The notes: generated by a model from the letters alone, not told the origin. A stretch of 64,000 nucleotides of DNA from Xiphophorus maculatus (GCF_002775205.1 NC_036448.1:1488001-1552000); one strand, 5' to 3'. Positions 1-12,823 are shown, counted from the stretch's first letter. Translations and numbers: made by a program.

Positions 1-2629
1 TGAGTCGAAAACAAATCAAATAATACTACAGAAAGGAAACATTTATAAATATAAAGTTTAACGGCTACAGCTGGTTGTAAATAGTAAGGAAAAAATTCTA
101 ACTATTTATCAAAATATGTCATCAATGTCCTCATAGAGAAGACGTTTTATCAAGTATATTTAAAATTTATTGTTTTTATTGTGGCACCACAGCTTTCCCT
201 TTAAATTTGATCTGCCCTTTATCAAATAACCTCTGTTTGTTTGTATGTAATGCTTGTATTATATGCGCAAATTTCTCTGCAAATCTGCGAAAAATTAATC
301 TCAGTCCTAAATTCATATGTTTAAGGGTTAGGGCTAGGATTATTTTCAATTGAAGTAACTTTTTTGTTTTCTGTAATGTTTGCTCGATTGTCCCTGGACA
401 GTTTAAATTTGATTAATCTTTACCTTTATTAATAACACTGATTGAGAGCAATTTTATTTTATGAAATTTATTTTAATTCATGAATAATAATTTATAGTAA
501 GTAAATGAATTTCATTATTATTCAAGGTCACTGTCTGGTTGTAGCTGCACCAGGTTGGTTATAGCTATGCAAACAAGTGCACATTCACATGCCTGTGCAC
601 ATGTGTGACTCAGCACTCACCCGGAAACAAACCAACTTCCTGAATCTGCTGATAAATTAGGAAAATTAACTATTGCCAACCTAAAACTGCAGCCCTCAAT
701 ATAAGAGAGAAAAATGTTTTGTCAGGTTTTATGAGGTCAAGGTGCTAAAGTGTTTATTGAATTGATATTATCACCAGGTTTAACCTTGACAGTTGCAAAC
801 ACCAAAGATAGGATAAAGATCTTCAGTTTGTTTGACCTTGTAACACAGCAATCTCCACAGAAATTGACACATCATTGTTAGAGTTCTTTGCACTGATATA
901 AATGTTTACAACTTTCCCATATGTTAGCGTATGAGGGCTTAGAGATATATGTCGATTATTTAAAATAAGGTAGCTAATTTAAATAATCAAATCACAAGAA
1001 CCTGACTTTATTTGTTCATCTTTGCAAACTTATCAGTGAGAGAAAATAATTGAAGTATATATCAAATAGTAGAAATTTTAGTCTATTCAGGACATCTGGC
1101 TTGTTATTTATAATATAACATCCTGTGTAGCAAACAAATCATGTTGCTTTTACCCAAGGTTCACTATGAAGATGACAGATTTATTAACACATAAGTTTAA
1201 TATTTCTGCACATGTCTAGTACATTTCTTTGACAAACCTAGTTCTCCCTCATCTGTACTTTTGAGATGTCTTACAAAAACTCTCTCACACTGAAGTGCGG
1301 TCAGGGGAGCCTCACCTGTCATCATGAAAAAATAATATATAATAATAAAACAATTTATATTGCTATTTTCACCCTGTGGTTTGTACAATAAAGTACCTAT
1401 TTTTCATTTAGCTTAACCAATTCTGATTATTTTTTTCTTCAAAATTGCTGAATTTTCCCATTCAAATGCCCAGAAGTGAAGCCTGTGAAGCAGCAGTGAG
1501 CTGAGCCTCACCTGGGATTGATCAACCTCTGGCTAACTTCTCTGGCTGCCACTCTATGGGAACATGTTCCTCCTGTCTGTACGTCGCCAATTAAATGGTT
1601 AAAAAACATTTAATATATGAACTGATTTTCCATAATTTAGCTTATATAATACAATGTACAGTGTTTTTTGTCACAAACTGTGTGTGTAACGTGATTCATG
1701 TGCTGAGGAGCGATCAGATACGGCAGAGAACAGATTCGAGGTGAGGCAGGCAGTTCTCTTGCCTCATGGCAGGGGGCGCTCATGATCCCAGACATTGTGG
1801 CTCCACAACTGCAGAGTAAGAGACAGTAACAGCGAGCTAGCCATACAGTATAGTCAAGTGCAGCGATATATTTATAGTTTTCTCCTCTTACCACAACAAT
1901 CACTTATTAATAATCGCAAAAACCATAACCTAAAACCATACTACTGCAACACACTGAATGTTATGCTCTTCGTGTGGGAAATATTTGAGTGTTTTTTTGT
2001 TTGTTTGTGGCGTTGTTGTCAGTTGCTATGGCAACGAGTCTGCGCGTAGCTGCACTGATACAGAGGGCCAGAAATAAGTGGTTTTGAGTTGTACTTTAGC
2101 GGTTTTTCCCTTTGTTGTGGAGCATAGCACAAAATTAATAATATCTACATGTCCAAGTTTGATGGAGTTAACGGAATTATTCTCCGCCGGCAGCGCGGCT
2201 ACGGATGGCATGTAAAATAATAGTCTTTTTGCCCTCCAGCTTTGTCCGCATGCGCGGAATTTCTTCATGTAAACAATAACATGTAGGGAGTCTATATCTG
2301 ATTATGATTTGACCTCACCTGGCCACACCAGCTATGAACCTCACCGCAGGTCACTGCTCCCTAAATACACGATCAGTAGTTTTTGCAGGTACATCAAGTC
2401 TTAGCAGCTGTTTATATTGTTGACTGAAATTGTTGTAGCTTAATAATTTATCATTTAGAACTTTATGCTTAAATGGTTGCCACTGCAAAAAAATAAAATT
2501 AAATAAAATTAAAAAAATCACTGCACTTAGTAAGGAAAAGTGTGAGTATGGGTCTAGTTGAAATTACTTTAAATCAAGATGAGTAGTACAATGTTTTTAT
2601 TTCAAAGAGAAACAGGTTCACTTTTTTTA
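1..2629. other. AT-rich intergenic DNA, no gene recognised
   Basis: This stretch is AT-rich with only short chance reading frames on both strands. None shows a recognisable domain, a signal peptide or a convincing splice pattern. A somewhat GC-richer patch lies near 1,480-1,800 and 2,020-2,270 but gives no motif I can name. I see no tRNA-like fold or long inverted repeat here. Confidence 0.5.
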
Positions 2630-2920
2630 ATTCAAATCAGTTCAATTTATTTATACAATGTTAATTCACAGTACATTTAGTCACAAGGCCATTTACAAAA
2701 CAGTCAATCCAATCAAATATTACAAATTTCAAGTCAAATACTCACATTCCAAATGGATCCTTGTTATTAAACAATCCATCCGTCCGTCCGTCTGTACATC
2801 CATCCATTGATCCATCCACTTAGTCTGAGGTTGAGCTATGAAAGTAGCAGCCTAAGCAGAGAGGCCCAGACTTCCTGGTCCACAGCCACTTAGGTCAGCT
2901 CCTCCAGGGGAATCCCATGG
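2630..2920 (-). repeat. LINE 3'-end-like dispersed repeat with CATC microsatellite
   Basis: A degenerate run of CATC/CGTC tetranucleotides (about 2,776-2,820) is followed by a segment reading 'cccagacttcctggtccacagccac', which resembles the reverse complement of a common fish non-LTR retrotransposon tail. The flanking AT-rich part (2,630-2,770) has the simple composition often seen at such 3' ends. The family assignment is from memory and weak. Confidence 0.3.
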
Positions 2921-3149
2921 TGTTACTAAGCCAGTCAAGAAATATAGTTGAAGCCATCATGTCCTGGGTCATATTGATCAAGAATCTAATATTTCATTGG
3001 ACTATACTCTATCATTGTCATCATGTGGGGACAATGCAAATCAAATGTCTATGTTTCCCCAAAAGGTATAAAGTTGATGTTTCTGCTGCTGTCAGAGCTG
3101 GAGGGCTGTGTTGATCTGAGACTGTAGCTATTAAACAGACCAGAGGTCA

Positions 3150-3560
3150 TACTTCACTGGTTATGAAGTATATTATGAAATAAGCAAATTTACTAAATAA
3201 ACCGTAATAATGTCTGTTTAACCTCCATAGCAACTTGGCTGCAGACTGCTATAAAGATCAGAAAAGCTGAGACTTTTTAACTCTACATAATTTTTGATGT
3301 TAGCACTTCAGAGATCTAAAATTGCAAGACTGACAGGTATCAAGGCAAATAAAACACCGTCGCTGCCAGTCGGCCCCTCCAGACATTCAGGGGCCTTTAT
3401 TAATGGTTGAATTGTAACATTGACCATAGATCTAAAACTTTAGCATTCATTTATTGAGAATGACAATGCTATTAAATTTTATTTAATGCGTTCAGCAGAG
3501 ATAAAATTTCAAACAAATTGGGAGGTTTATTTTGTAAAATTTACTTTGTATTTAAACACT
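3150..3560 (+). repeat. Diverged dispersed repeat, copy 1
   Basis: The motif around 3,370-3,560 (pyrimidine-rich 'cccctccaga', then 'ttcaggggcc', then an AT-rich tail ending 'tttactttgta') reappears in the same order and orientation at about 6,340-6,550. The two are diverged direct copies of one dispersed repeat about 2.8 kb apart. No coding potential or terminal structure is visible, so the class is unknown. Confidence 0.35.
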
Positions 3561-5639
3561 GTTAGTTATGCTCATGTCATGTCTCAGCATTAAGGAGGGC
3601 CTAAATCAGACGTCTACAGCCAGCTGCTCCAGCACACCAATACTAATGAAGAGCCCTCTGGTGTAGGTGCATCACTGAGGTGTGGGGACTTTTTTCTCTC
3701 TTTGTGGTCTTATGGCAGACTGAGACCAAATTTAATTGTACAACAGACGTTATCACTTACAACATCTTCATGACACGCACATGTAGGGCTATGGGTGTAG
3801 ACACATTTAACAGCATTCAGAGGGGGTTCTATTCAATCAGCCTCACTTCTGGTGCCTGCTCCCATTTCCCAATGTTGTTGGTAGACATGGAGGGTTCTGG
3901 CTGAGGGGCTAGGATGTGGGGGAGTGTCCGGTAATCTCCCATGACCCTATAAACTCTATAAAAACATACATCAGCACCGCATTTGAAGACAGGAAAAGCC
4001 TGGAGATTTTCCACACCCCATTTTGGGGTTGGAGGCTGGGCAGAGGAGTGGTCTGTCTGGACTGGGGTTGGGCGTCAGGTCTTCAGGGGTCGATTGGGGC
4101 TGGGGTTTTGATTCTCCCGGGGTCACTTGGATTTTTTATTTTGGTTCATGGCTTCAGTGTCTGGTCTGCCAACCGAGAGGCTGCTGGATTTCAGCAGAGA
4201 GCGGCTGTGTGGGCTTCACATCTAGGAGTGTGGCTTCACTTGGTGGCTGATCAGCTATGTGCGCCATTAATGATGGGGGTGTGTTGTGGAGTGGGGTATG
4301 CCGTTGGCATTTTTTGTACAGGTGTCCAGATAGCAGTTTTTTCTCAACCAAGTACAAGAAATTCAGTTTAAATACTTGTTGATACTGAGTAATGATATTG
4401 AGTTATTAGCAAACACAATAACTTTTGACAACAAACTTATTTTATTTAGAACAGTCTGACTCTTCTTTTTAAGCCTACAGTCTGTTTTAGCAAATCATAA
4501 ATAGAGCATGACACGCCGGTGGTACCAGGTGCACAGTAGTACCACAGTCTTCAAATGCTTTATCAAATTACTAATTAAAGACCCACTTTATGCTAGAGTT
4601 TAGATCTACAGCCTGAGTCTGACTTGAAATTTGGACTGGATTAGGCCAAAGGTTTTGACTTTATGGTTCGGTCAGACTTGGACTTCTGTGGCACATTTAG
4701 TAAGCCTGCAATACATACACTAAGAAAGCCAAAAGAGAATGTGCAATAAAGTTGTGTTACTCTACTTATTATAGTCTAAACAGAAAATTTGGTAGTTCTT
4801 GGTTGTAGAAGGAAAGGTGCAGATGTTGATTAGTGTCTTGTTTCTGGGAAGTCTTTTAGCCCCCATGCAGAAACAAAGTGTTATTTGCTATATGTACAAA
4901 AGAGAAAATGTGCAAATCAGGAGACTCCATACTGGGACTGGTACAGCAGTATCTGAAAGGAAGGCAGAGTTGTGCCTGTTTTCCATTAGCTCTGCTTCGG
5001 CAGCCCAGCCTCTCTCTGTTCTACTTCGTAGTGATAACTTTTCCAGACTCGGCTATAGGTCTGCAGCAGATCGCTACCTCCTGGTGGTGGGGAGTAGTGA
5101 GCCCCACCTTGAGGCGTTAAATGACATCATATCTGTGGGACTGAACAAGAGTTATTTTTCTGAGACTAAAGAAGAAAGAGTTGAGCTATTTTTTATAGCC
5201 TGATTGTTTTCTTCAAGTTTCTTGTTCCTTTTAATGTGCTGCTTAACTGTTTAGTTACGAGAAATTACATCTAGCTATTTTAGAAGAATAGGATATCATA
5301 TAATAGAAATATTCGTTATTGTCCCACAGCAGGGAAACTCTGGTGCAACACCTGCAAAACAATTGAAGTACTTAAATTTACACAAAAATAAAACATATAA
5401 AATCGAATAAAGACAAAGTTGGAGCCTAAAAATACCGTGAAGTAATTGTAAAGTCATTCTCCAATCCAAAGAATGTGCAAATGAGTGGACAACTTCAGAA
5501 AATGTGCACATGTTTGAGCAATAAAAATAAAACAAATTGATGTCTTCCATGGCTGTATGTGGGCTATCTGAGAAATGACTACGGTGCATCGAGGAGTTCT
5601 GGACAAGAGGCTTTGCAGTGTAATCTTTTGCTGCTGAAC
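3561..5639. other. No gene recognised; G-rich patch with long but featureless ORFs
   Basis: A G-rich patch (about 4,020-4,330) keeps open frames of 151 codons (3,916-4,371) and 75 codons (4,023-4,250). A frame of 134 codons runs from 4,799 to 5,203. Their composition (Gly/Trp-rich, then mixed) and lack of any domain motif, together with absent splice context, argue against genes. They could be remnants of a repeat I do not recognise. Confidence 0.4.
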
Positions 5640-5654
5640 CACTGCTGTGGGTTT

Positions 5655-5870
5655 ATTTCAAATTCAAATTCAAAAATACTTTATTAATCCCAAAGGGAAA
5701 ATAAATGCTGTAGCTCATCAAGCTTCTTCAAATTGATAAGAACTTTTGAAGATGGTGATGGCTGTCGGGAGAAAAGGTCTCCTGAAATGGTGTGTATCAC
5801 ACTGAACCTGAAAATGCCTCTGACTGAAGATACTCTGCTTTCCCAGGACAGTCTTGTGAAGAGGATGGTC
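5655..5870 (-). repeat. LINE 3'-tail-like repeat shared with 53.9 kb
   Basis: The segment starting 'aatactttattaatcccaaa' and running through 'ctctgactgaagatactctg' matches 53,858-54,040 in the same order with scattered differences, so it is a dispersed repeat. The 'ttcaaattcaaattcaa' start looks like the simple terminal repeats of a LINE or SINE in reverse orientation. Confidence 0.4.
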
Positions 5871-5939
5871 AGGGTTGTCCATAATTTTCTTGATTTTATG
5901 AAGAATCCTTCTCCTGTTGGCCCACCTGAATTAGCAGAC

Positions 5940-6105
5940 AAGCCCATGTCAGAACCCCTACAGTTTGCTTATTGCCGTTGAGTTGGAGTTGATGATGCCA
6001 TCATACACCTGCTTCAACAAACCCACCCTCATCTGGACAAAGCAGGCAGCACTGTGCGGATCGTGTTCTTCGATTTCTCCAGTACATTTAACATAATTCC
6101 AGGGT
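5940..6105 (+). pseudogene. Reverse transcriptase fragment of an L2-like LINE
   Basis: Read on the plus strand, this short piece gives a protein stretch like the L2-clade reverse transcriptase around the first catalytic block: PLQFAYCR, then after a stop a segment with DDAI and later FFDFSSTFN. The FDFSS.FN motif is the region of the first catalytic aspartate in this clade, and the intact L2 copy at 42.1 kb has [10 protein letters not shown]. Only about 55 codons remain, with an in-frame stop near 5,979, so it is a dead fragment adjoining unrelated repeat sequence. Confidence 0.55.
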
Positions 6106-6289
6106 TTCCCCCAGAAAACTTGCTAAGCCCGGTGGTCGGGGCTTTGTATTAAAAGATGTTAAGTTGACAGAAAATGTAAAAATATTACTGGGTAATTAAT
6201 ATGTTACGGGAAAACATCACCTGTGAAATGCTATTTAAGCCCCACAACTATAGAGTCTTAAAAACAACAAATAAAAAGAAAATATAATG

Positions 6290-6600
6290 AAAATGAGTAT
6301 TTGCACTTCTGTTTAATTCAAATTAAGTCAGCAGCTCCAGAAGCCCCCCCAGGCCTTCAGGGGACCATAAATGCTAACATTTTGTCACAGACCACAGATA
6401 TATGCATGTAACATTTGTTTATTAAGACTATCAATGCTGCTAAATTTGATTTAGTGGTCTCAGCATACATAAATGAAAAGATCTGAAATTGTTTAACATT
6501 TAAATTTAAGATTTTAAGGAGCTGGCAAGTTTACTTTGTAAAAGTTCAAAGAACAATCTTCATAATTAGATTGTTTTGTTACCATAGCAACAGTCTGATG
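6290..6600 (+). repeat. Diverged dispersed repeat, copy 2
   Basis: Direct, diverged copy of the 3,150-3,560 repeat. It shares the 'ccttcagggg' core, the following AT-rich stretch with 'tttattaaga' and the 'tttactttgta' tail. No reading frame of interest is present. Confidence 0.35.
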
Positions 6601-6941
6601 CTGAGTTTAATCTTTGAGTGCAATGCAAAGCGTCAGATGCAGTGGTCATATTGAACCCTAAGGATTAGGAATGGGATGTCATTTAAGCTCATATGTGAGG
6701 CAAGGCAGGCGAGCGGATACTTTTGGCAATATATTGTATCATTTTGCTTCAGGCAATAGCTGTCTTTTCAATTGGCCAAAAATTACAATTGAGATATGGA
6801 AGGTAGAAATGTTGTAGTATTTCAAATAGCATTTATACCAGCAGTATGACAACACAAAATGTCCTGGGCTGCTTGGACAAAGACTCATAACAGAAATGAT
6901 GGAGGAAATAGGCCAGTAGGAGGCAGCTGTTTTACCTGTGC

Positions 6942-6942
<1 letters not shown>

Positions 6943-7014
<72 letters not shown>
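6943..7014 (+). repeat. (AC)n microsatellite
   Basis: Uninterrupted AC dinucleotide run of 72 bases. Apparent Thr-His or Cys-Val reading frames across it are artefacts of the repeat. Confidence 0.97.
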
Positions 7015-7015
<1 letters not shown>

Positions 7016-7986
7016 AAATACACACCAAAGCAATACAATGCCACATACAGCAATAGCATTGAATCTGAAAAAGATTTTAGTCAAAAAAGCAATAAATCTG
7101 CACTTCATCCTCATCTTAGTTAACTGTTGGCCATTCCAACTATTGCCTGTGACACATGTCTTGACTCGTGAAGCCACCATACATGCCACACATTTTATAA
7201 AAACAAAAAGCTAAACTTTGAAACCCATTTGTTTTTTGCTACAGAAGTATTATTTCTAAATATATTTTCTAAGCAATTTAACCCATGCAGTCAACTGTTC
7301 TCACTGCAGCTGTGCAAAGGTCTCGTAGCTATATGATAACCAGATAAAAAGCTGACAACTAATAGAAAAGATATTTGTTGTCCTTAACCTTGACCTTGAC
7401 ATGGTTACAGTTGTCAAGGATAGTGCCTGTTGCTTTCTATCAGCAATTTAAGCAGCCCAATTTTAAATCAATAGTAAGCTGACTTTGCACCTTGGATTAA
7501 GTATACTGGCAACTACTATAATTCATCTAGTGCAAAAGTGCAACCAAATGTTTATTATTAAATAAAAGGCTTCGTGCCATTCTACAAGAAAATGTGCAGT
7601 GTGAGTATCTATGAGGAATCCCATGAGCTCATTACTACCAGAGACCAAGTATTGTGAAAGAAATGTCCTTCCAAAGATTTTTTTCTAAACACACCATAGA
7701 TTGGGTAACTTGTTTGACTTGTGTCAGATTTACAGACAGTTCTCTAAATAACATCCGTTTCTTAGAATTTACCGTGACGAAATATTGGTGGATTCTAACT
7801 CTATGTTATCAGAAGGATAGTTTACATTTTGCGGGGTTGTGTGCCGTGATTGCTAGTGGCAAGTGTCTTTCCTGCAGTAGACAGCAGTGATTGTGCTCTC
7901 AGTACAGACATATGAGTTGTTTTGACTTTTATTTGACGTCCCTGTTAAATCCAGCATTTACACAAAATGAATCCAGTCTGTCTGGC
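7015..7986. other. No gene or repeat recognised
   Basis: AT-rich sequence with short frames only. The longest (7,654-7,890, 78 codons) has no motif and no splice context that I can support. Confidence 0.4.
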
Positions 7987-9996
7987 TATGGGGGAATGTT
8001 ACTGCCATAGGTCGAGAGCACACATTTTCAGTTTGAAAGCAGAATTTAATCTTTGTTCCCAAAACTTGTCATGCATGCACTCAAAACTTCTGCTTTCTTT
8101 GAAATATTTGGTAACACTTTATTTGACGGGTTGTGAATAAAACTGTCATGACACCGTCATAAACATGACATAACACCTGTCATAAACATGACATAACACC
8201 TGTTATAACATGACTTAACACCTGTCATGAACATGAGGAAGTCTTCATGAATATTTATGACTGTTGTCATAAAGTGGCATTCGGTAAATCATAACACTTT
8301 AATGCAAAGTTGACATTATTCAAAATGTCTTTACTGATTAAACTTTAACTTTAATAGCTTAAAGATACATAATTTTTAAAGTTGAATCACTAATACTTTT
8401 ATAACAAATTTATGTCAGAGCATGATTTCTTGGTTAATGTCAAGTTGTCATAACAAAGGCATTTTGAATAATGTCAACTTTGCATTAAAAGTGTCATGAT
8501 TTACCAAATGACACTTTATGACAACAGTCATAAATATTCATGAAGACTTCCTCATGTTCATGACGGTGTTATGTCATGTTTATGACGGTGTCATGTCAGT
8601 CTTATTCACAACCCGTCAAATAAAGAGTTACCAAATATTCTCTGTGCTCTCTCAAATCTTTGTGCTCACGCTCAGACTTTCTCTTCACACACAATACTTT
8701 TCTTTGCATGGATTAACTCTCTGCTTGCAAACCTCTCTGTTCACTTGCAAATTCACTTCTCTCTCAAAACAAAAAAGTACCATTGTCTGGCAACGTTCCA
8801 CCCAATACAATGGGAGTGTTATAATGGACATTGGGAGCCTCATCAAGGGTGTGTTTGTTTCCTTCTAGTGGGTGTTCCTGTGTAGCTACTATACATTGTA
8901 GTAGCATCCATTTGGTTGGTAGCACCTGCTTTCCGGACTGTATCGAGAAACAAAGTCAGCTTTCTGCACCAAGGTAAATGTACAGTGAAACTATCCCCAA
9001 ATCAACTTTTTTTTTTTTATTGATAAACTGTCTAAATAGGCTATGTAGGGTTGCTCTATTTTATTTTTCTGAGCAAATTTTGACATGTTTGTGCAATTCA
9101 TTTAGTTAGGCATAAAAGTGACTGGCTTTCTTCAACAGTTGAATTTTCAGCGGTACAGCTTGGTACAACTTTGTCACAGTCCCTGTTTGTGTATAAAAAC
9201 ACAGAGCTCCCTCCTCCCCACCTCTGTTATCTACTTGATGCCGAGTCAGAATTTGAAGTAGCGAGGGTTGCCATGGCAACTGGCAAGCATTGACTGATAT
9301 CCTTACTCAGCTTAACAAATGTGTGATTTATTTGCAAGACACAGAGTGAAATGGATCTGCTCTGCTCTGACTACAGGTGAGGGTTTGGTGTTGAACTGTG
9401 TCACTGGCTGCAGTGCTCAGAAAGCAGAAGAAGCTAATAGGGGCTAATAGCCGCTCTCACTGCTCGCTCGGGACAGACAGGATGCAGCCGAGCTGCAGAG
9501 CACTGTCACCATAAAAGTCTCAGACAACACCGAATAAAAGTCGTTAAATTTATTAATGTTTTGAAGAAAAAAAAAATCATGAGACACCCACACCCCCAAA
9601 TAACCTTCTGTTTATCCCCTCACTCAGCCGTGTCCCTTGGCTCCGCCACATTTGCTGGAATTTTTCTAAATTTGCCATGGGCAGGGTTTAGCCTTCAGAG
9701 GTCACCTACACTTTAAAGAGTCACACTTTAAAAATTGCTGTTAATATCTTCTAGGTAGATTGTTCCAATAAATGAATATAGATAGATATCTCTTTCTCTA
9801 TACAGATAGATACAGAAGTTTTATGAGTGAGGAGGAAATCTGAGCGTGAGCACAAAGATTTGAAAGAGCACCGAGAATATTTCAAAGAGAGCAGAAGTTT
9901 TGAGTGCCAGCATTACAAGTTTTGATAAAGAAATTAAATTCTGCTTTCAAACTGGAAATATGTGCTCTTGACTTATGGCAGGAAAATTCCCCCATA
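7987..9996. mobile_element. 2-kb unit bounded by long inverted repeats
   Basis: The left arm, starting 'tatgggggaatgttactgcc', is the reverse complement of the right arm ending at 9,996. Excluding the MITE inserted at 8,109, the arms match over roughly 180 bases with scattered differences ('agagcacacattttcagttt' against 'agagcacatatttccagttt'). The interior (about 8,690-9,830) has no transposase frame. This is the layout of a non-autonomous DNA transposon with long terminal inverted repeats, but I found no target-site duplication and the two arms could instead be two separate copies in opposite orientation. Confidence 0.5.
8109..8633. mobile_element. MITE with long terminal inverted repeats, AATATT duplication
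   Basis: The ends are inverted copies (left GGTAACACTTTATTTGAC, right GTCAAATAAAGAGTTACC). Much of the length is inverted: 'catgaacatgaggaagtctt' on the left has its complement on the right. It is flanked by AATATT at 8,103-8,108 and 8,634-8,639. The second, oppositely oriented copy of the host sequence at 9,876-9,881 shows the same place with a single AATATT and no insert, which supports both the boundaries and the duplication. An 8-bp duplication with one mismatch is the alternative reading. There is no coding capacity. Confidence 0.75.
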
Positions 9997-10329
9997 CTTG
10001 TGCCAATGCAAACAATTCAGTGGTGCATTTTTCTGCACTATCATTAGTGTGTGTTTTTTGTTGCAGTGATTCCTGTGATGGCTGTGTTGAGGACTAAGGC
10101 TTCCATTCACGGGTTGTGCTTTACCAGCCCTTGTCTTATCAAGTTTATGTCTATCACACATTTCAGCAACAGGGCAGTTCAAAGTGCTTCACGTGATAAA
10201 AACATTTTGGAGTACGCTATAGGTGACAGCAACAACTCCAGCACTTTTAACTTTATTTTTGATTGCCTTTGTTTTAACTACATATGAGTACAGCAAACCT
10301 GTACACAAGAGTCATCTTTCTCATTTATT

Positions 10330-10640
10330 CAAGAGAATAGTTGCTGACCATCAGGAAGAGCCGGCATTGATGGAGGCGTACCATTCCAGAGGAGCTGTGG
10401 AGGAGGCTGCAAGGTTGGGGCTATGCTAAAGGCTAGGCTTGCCAATAACCAGAGGTGTTGTAAATCATCACTTCCCTCTGTGATCATGGGAAATATTTCA
10501 GTACCCAGTAAGATGGACAAGTTGTCTGTGTGAGAGAACAGGAGGTGGACCTATACAGATCTTGGCCTGTGGCTGGACAACAAGCTGGACTGGACAAGCA
10601 ACACAAAAAGCTAGACAGGAAGACCCAGACCAGGATCTTG
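10330..10640 (+). pseudogene. L2-like LINE fragment (start of endonuclease ORF joined to 3' RT part)
   Basis: From about 10,390 the plus strand reads into a stretch like the beginning of fish L2-type ORF2 (VIMGNISV followed by PSKMDKL). After about 10,545 it jumps to a part resembling the C-terminal region (LGLWLDNKLDWTSNT). The middle of the element is therefore deleted. The segment just upstream (about 10,145-10,180) resembles the Rex1-type tail seen at 18.2 and 29.9 kb. It is a dead fragment. Confidence 0.45.
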
Positions 10641-11507
10641 GTCTTACACTTCCTTCATTTTATGCATTTTTTGAGTTACAAAAGCAGATGTTCTTAATTT
10701 TATTTAATATTTTAATCAACCTTTTTAGCTAAAACAAATAAACAAAACACTGCACACAAATCTACCAAACAGATCCATAATTATAACTGATTACTAGATA
10801 TTATTTTTAATCTTCAGCCAGATGCTGCTTCTATTACAAGAGTCAGTTAGGGTTTGTGCAACGCACTCTCCTCCTCGTTGGTCTATTGACTGTTGTATCT
10901 TTCCCCGTCTTTGTTTTCACACAATGGTATGGCCCAATATTCTCACACATGATTGGCCACAAGGCTGCCATGGTAATCAAAACAAAGTTCTAGGTGAGCA
11001 GGGCGGAGTCCACACAGCGGATCTGCTGAAAGAGTAAGAGCTGAGCAGCCAAAGGGAAAAAGGCTAAGGGTAGCATAGCTCACATAGACATTAGCTCCCA
11101 GTAGCAGGACAGAGTATCAAACTACCTGTCATATAAAATGTAATCTGAAATTATTTATAATTACTCGATGTGTCATTATAATCGGAGAGCAAAGAGTGCA
11201 GGTTTAACTGAGGGCAGACCACCAGGACACGCCATCTTGCTTCTTGGTTTGACTGCCTGTTTTTCCAGCCAGTGAACCATTCCGCCACCCAGTGGTCATT
11301 TTTTAGAACAAGTAATCTCATTTGTACCTCTCAAAAATGCACAATATGTCTATAAACGATTTTTGAGAATTATAAAGAAGTACTGAAATATTCAATTTTT
11401 CAACAAAATAATGTCTTTGCCACTTTGGTACAAGCACAGTGACAAACGTGTCATTAGACAATATGTAACGGGTACCAGGGTTCCGGACCCGTCAGCAGCA
11501 GATGAAG
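10641..11507. other. No gene recognised
   Basis: AT-rich sequence with a somewhat GC-richer patch at about 10,850-11,280. Reading frames are short and carry no motif. Confidence 0.4.
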
Positions 11508-11574
11508 CTGAAAAATGTATGGAAATGAGCACATGGGAGACGCAGTCTGTGTTACTCCAACTTCTCTCAGCTTA
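11508..11574 (+). repeat. Direct repeat, copy 1 (67 bp)
   Basis: Shares the core 'gggagacgcagtctgtgtta' and most of its flanks with 12,153-12,221 in the same orientation, with several substitutions and small indels. The spacing and orientation could mark the ends of a small element, or a local duplication. Confidence 0.6.
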
Positions 11575-12152
11575 TTTATTGAACAAACCAGCTCATTTAA
11601 CTGTCAATACAGCCCAATTTATAGATCAGTAATTTACTGTACATATTAAACATATTCTATCATTGACATAAACATCAACATTCGCTTTCCTTAAACCAGA
11701 AATAATCAAATAACATCATATTTTGTCCCAATTCCCTCAGGTAACATGTACCTTCATTTCACTGTACCTTATATGCATATTTAATCACACACAGTGACAT
11801 ATTTAATGGGCATGTATCTTAAAGTTATTGTAAACTGGCATAACTATATTAGGATTCAAACTACTTTAATTAAGTGAATGCATTACATCACAATTTAACC
11901 TTTCAACATTGTTTAGAACACAAATAAACCCTGGAGCCTGATCTACATATCCCGCTATTATCTGCCGCTACAGTGTGCTAACCAACTAGCATCACGGCAT
12001 GTTAGCTACTCCCTCTAGCCACTGCTGGCTCCGAAATACAACAAAACTCTTTAGATATCTTTACACTTTTACGCATTTCCTTAAACATTTCTCGAACAGT
12101 ACCAAATAATGAAAAAGTACTTTATTAAAACGAACTTGAAAGTTATTCTCAC

Positions 12153-12221
12153 CTGAAAAATGGAAATGTACCTGAGCACACGGGAGACGCAGTCTGTGTT
12201 ACTCCAATTTCTCTCAGCTTA
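12153..12221 (+). repeat. Direct repeat, copy 2 (69 bp)
   Basis: Second copy of the 11,508-11,574 repeat. After the shared part this copy continues into 'cagctcagagcctccatgcg', which copy 1 lacks. Confidence 0.6.
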
Positions 12222-12823
12222 CCAGAAAACCGCAGAGCAACAGGCAGCTCAGAGCCTCCATGCGCCACCTACTGGTGAAACACCATTACTACACCCACCG
12301 TCAAAGCTTTTTTTCTATTGTGAGCACACACCCGTGGGCATCACAAATAGACTAGACTCCAAGCAAAAATCAGATGACCCAGCTTTCCACCAGCATTTAA
12401 ACACACCATTTACTCACGAATCTGAGGCTGTCCTGGAGCGTGAAATGAGTCTCAAAAATCCTCGTGCATTCATAACCTGATCTGTGCGTAAATGTAGTTT
12501 TATCTGTGTGCATCGGGCGACTCGTGCTACTTATTTCACATTTGTAGGCGCAGGAGAAGGTTGGAATTCGGAATGATCAGATTTGTGAGGTTGAAAATAG
12601 TGTGTAGAAATTTAACGTTTGTAGAAATTGCAATTGTGTGTGTGTATGTGTGTGTGGGGGGGGTGCTTTTATTTTGTATTCGCAATTTCTTCATATTTGT
12701 GTATGCATTTGACTACAAATTTGTGCGGAGTTACACATAAATTTTCTTTTTAGGGTTTACAACATGTTTCACAGATACATCCAAAGTTACACACAAAGGT
12801 GCTTACACCGATTACAAATTAAG

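Noticed and set aside
3916..4371. 151-codon plus-strand ORF
   Set aside because: Gly/Trp-rich composition from a G-rich stretch, no domain, no splice context, and a competing open frame in the same DNA. Probably fortuitous or repeat-derived.
4799..5203. 134-codon plus-strand ORF
   Set aside because: No recognisable domain or conserved motif, and the reading is no better than the alternative frame at 4,878-5,120.
6739..7189. Several overlapping ORFs with Thr-His or Cys-Val runs
   Set aside because: They are translations of the (AC)n microsatellite at 6,943-7,014 and have no other coding feature. The same holds for the frames over 12,764-13,027.
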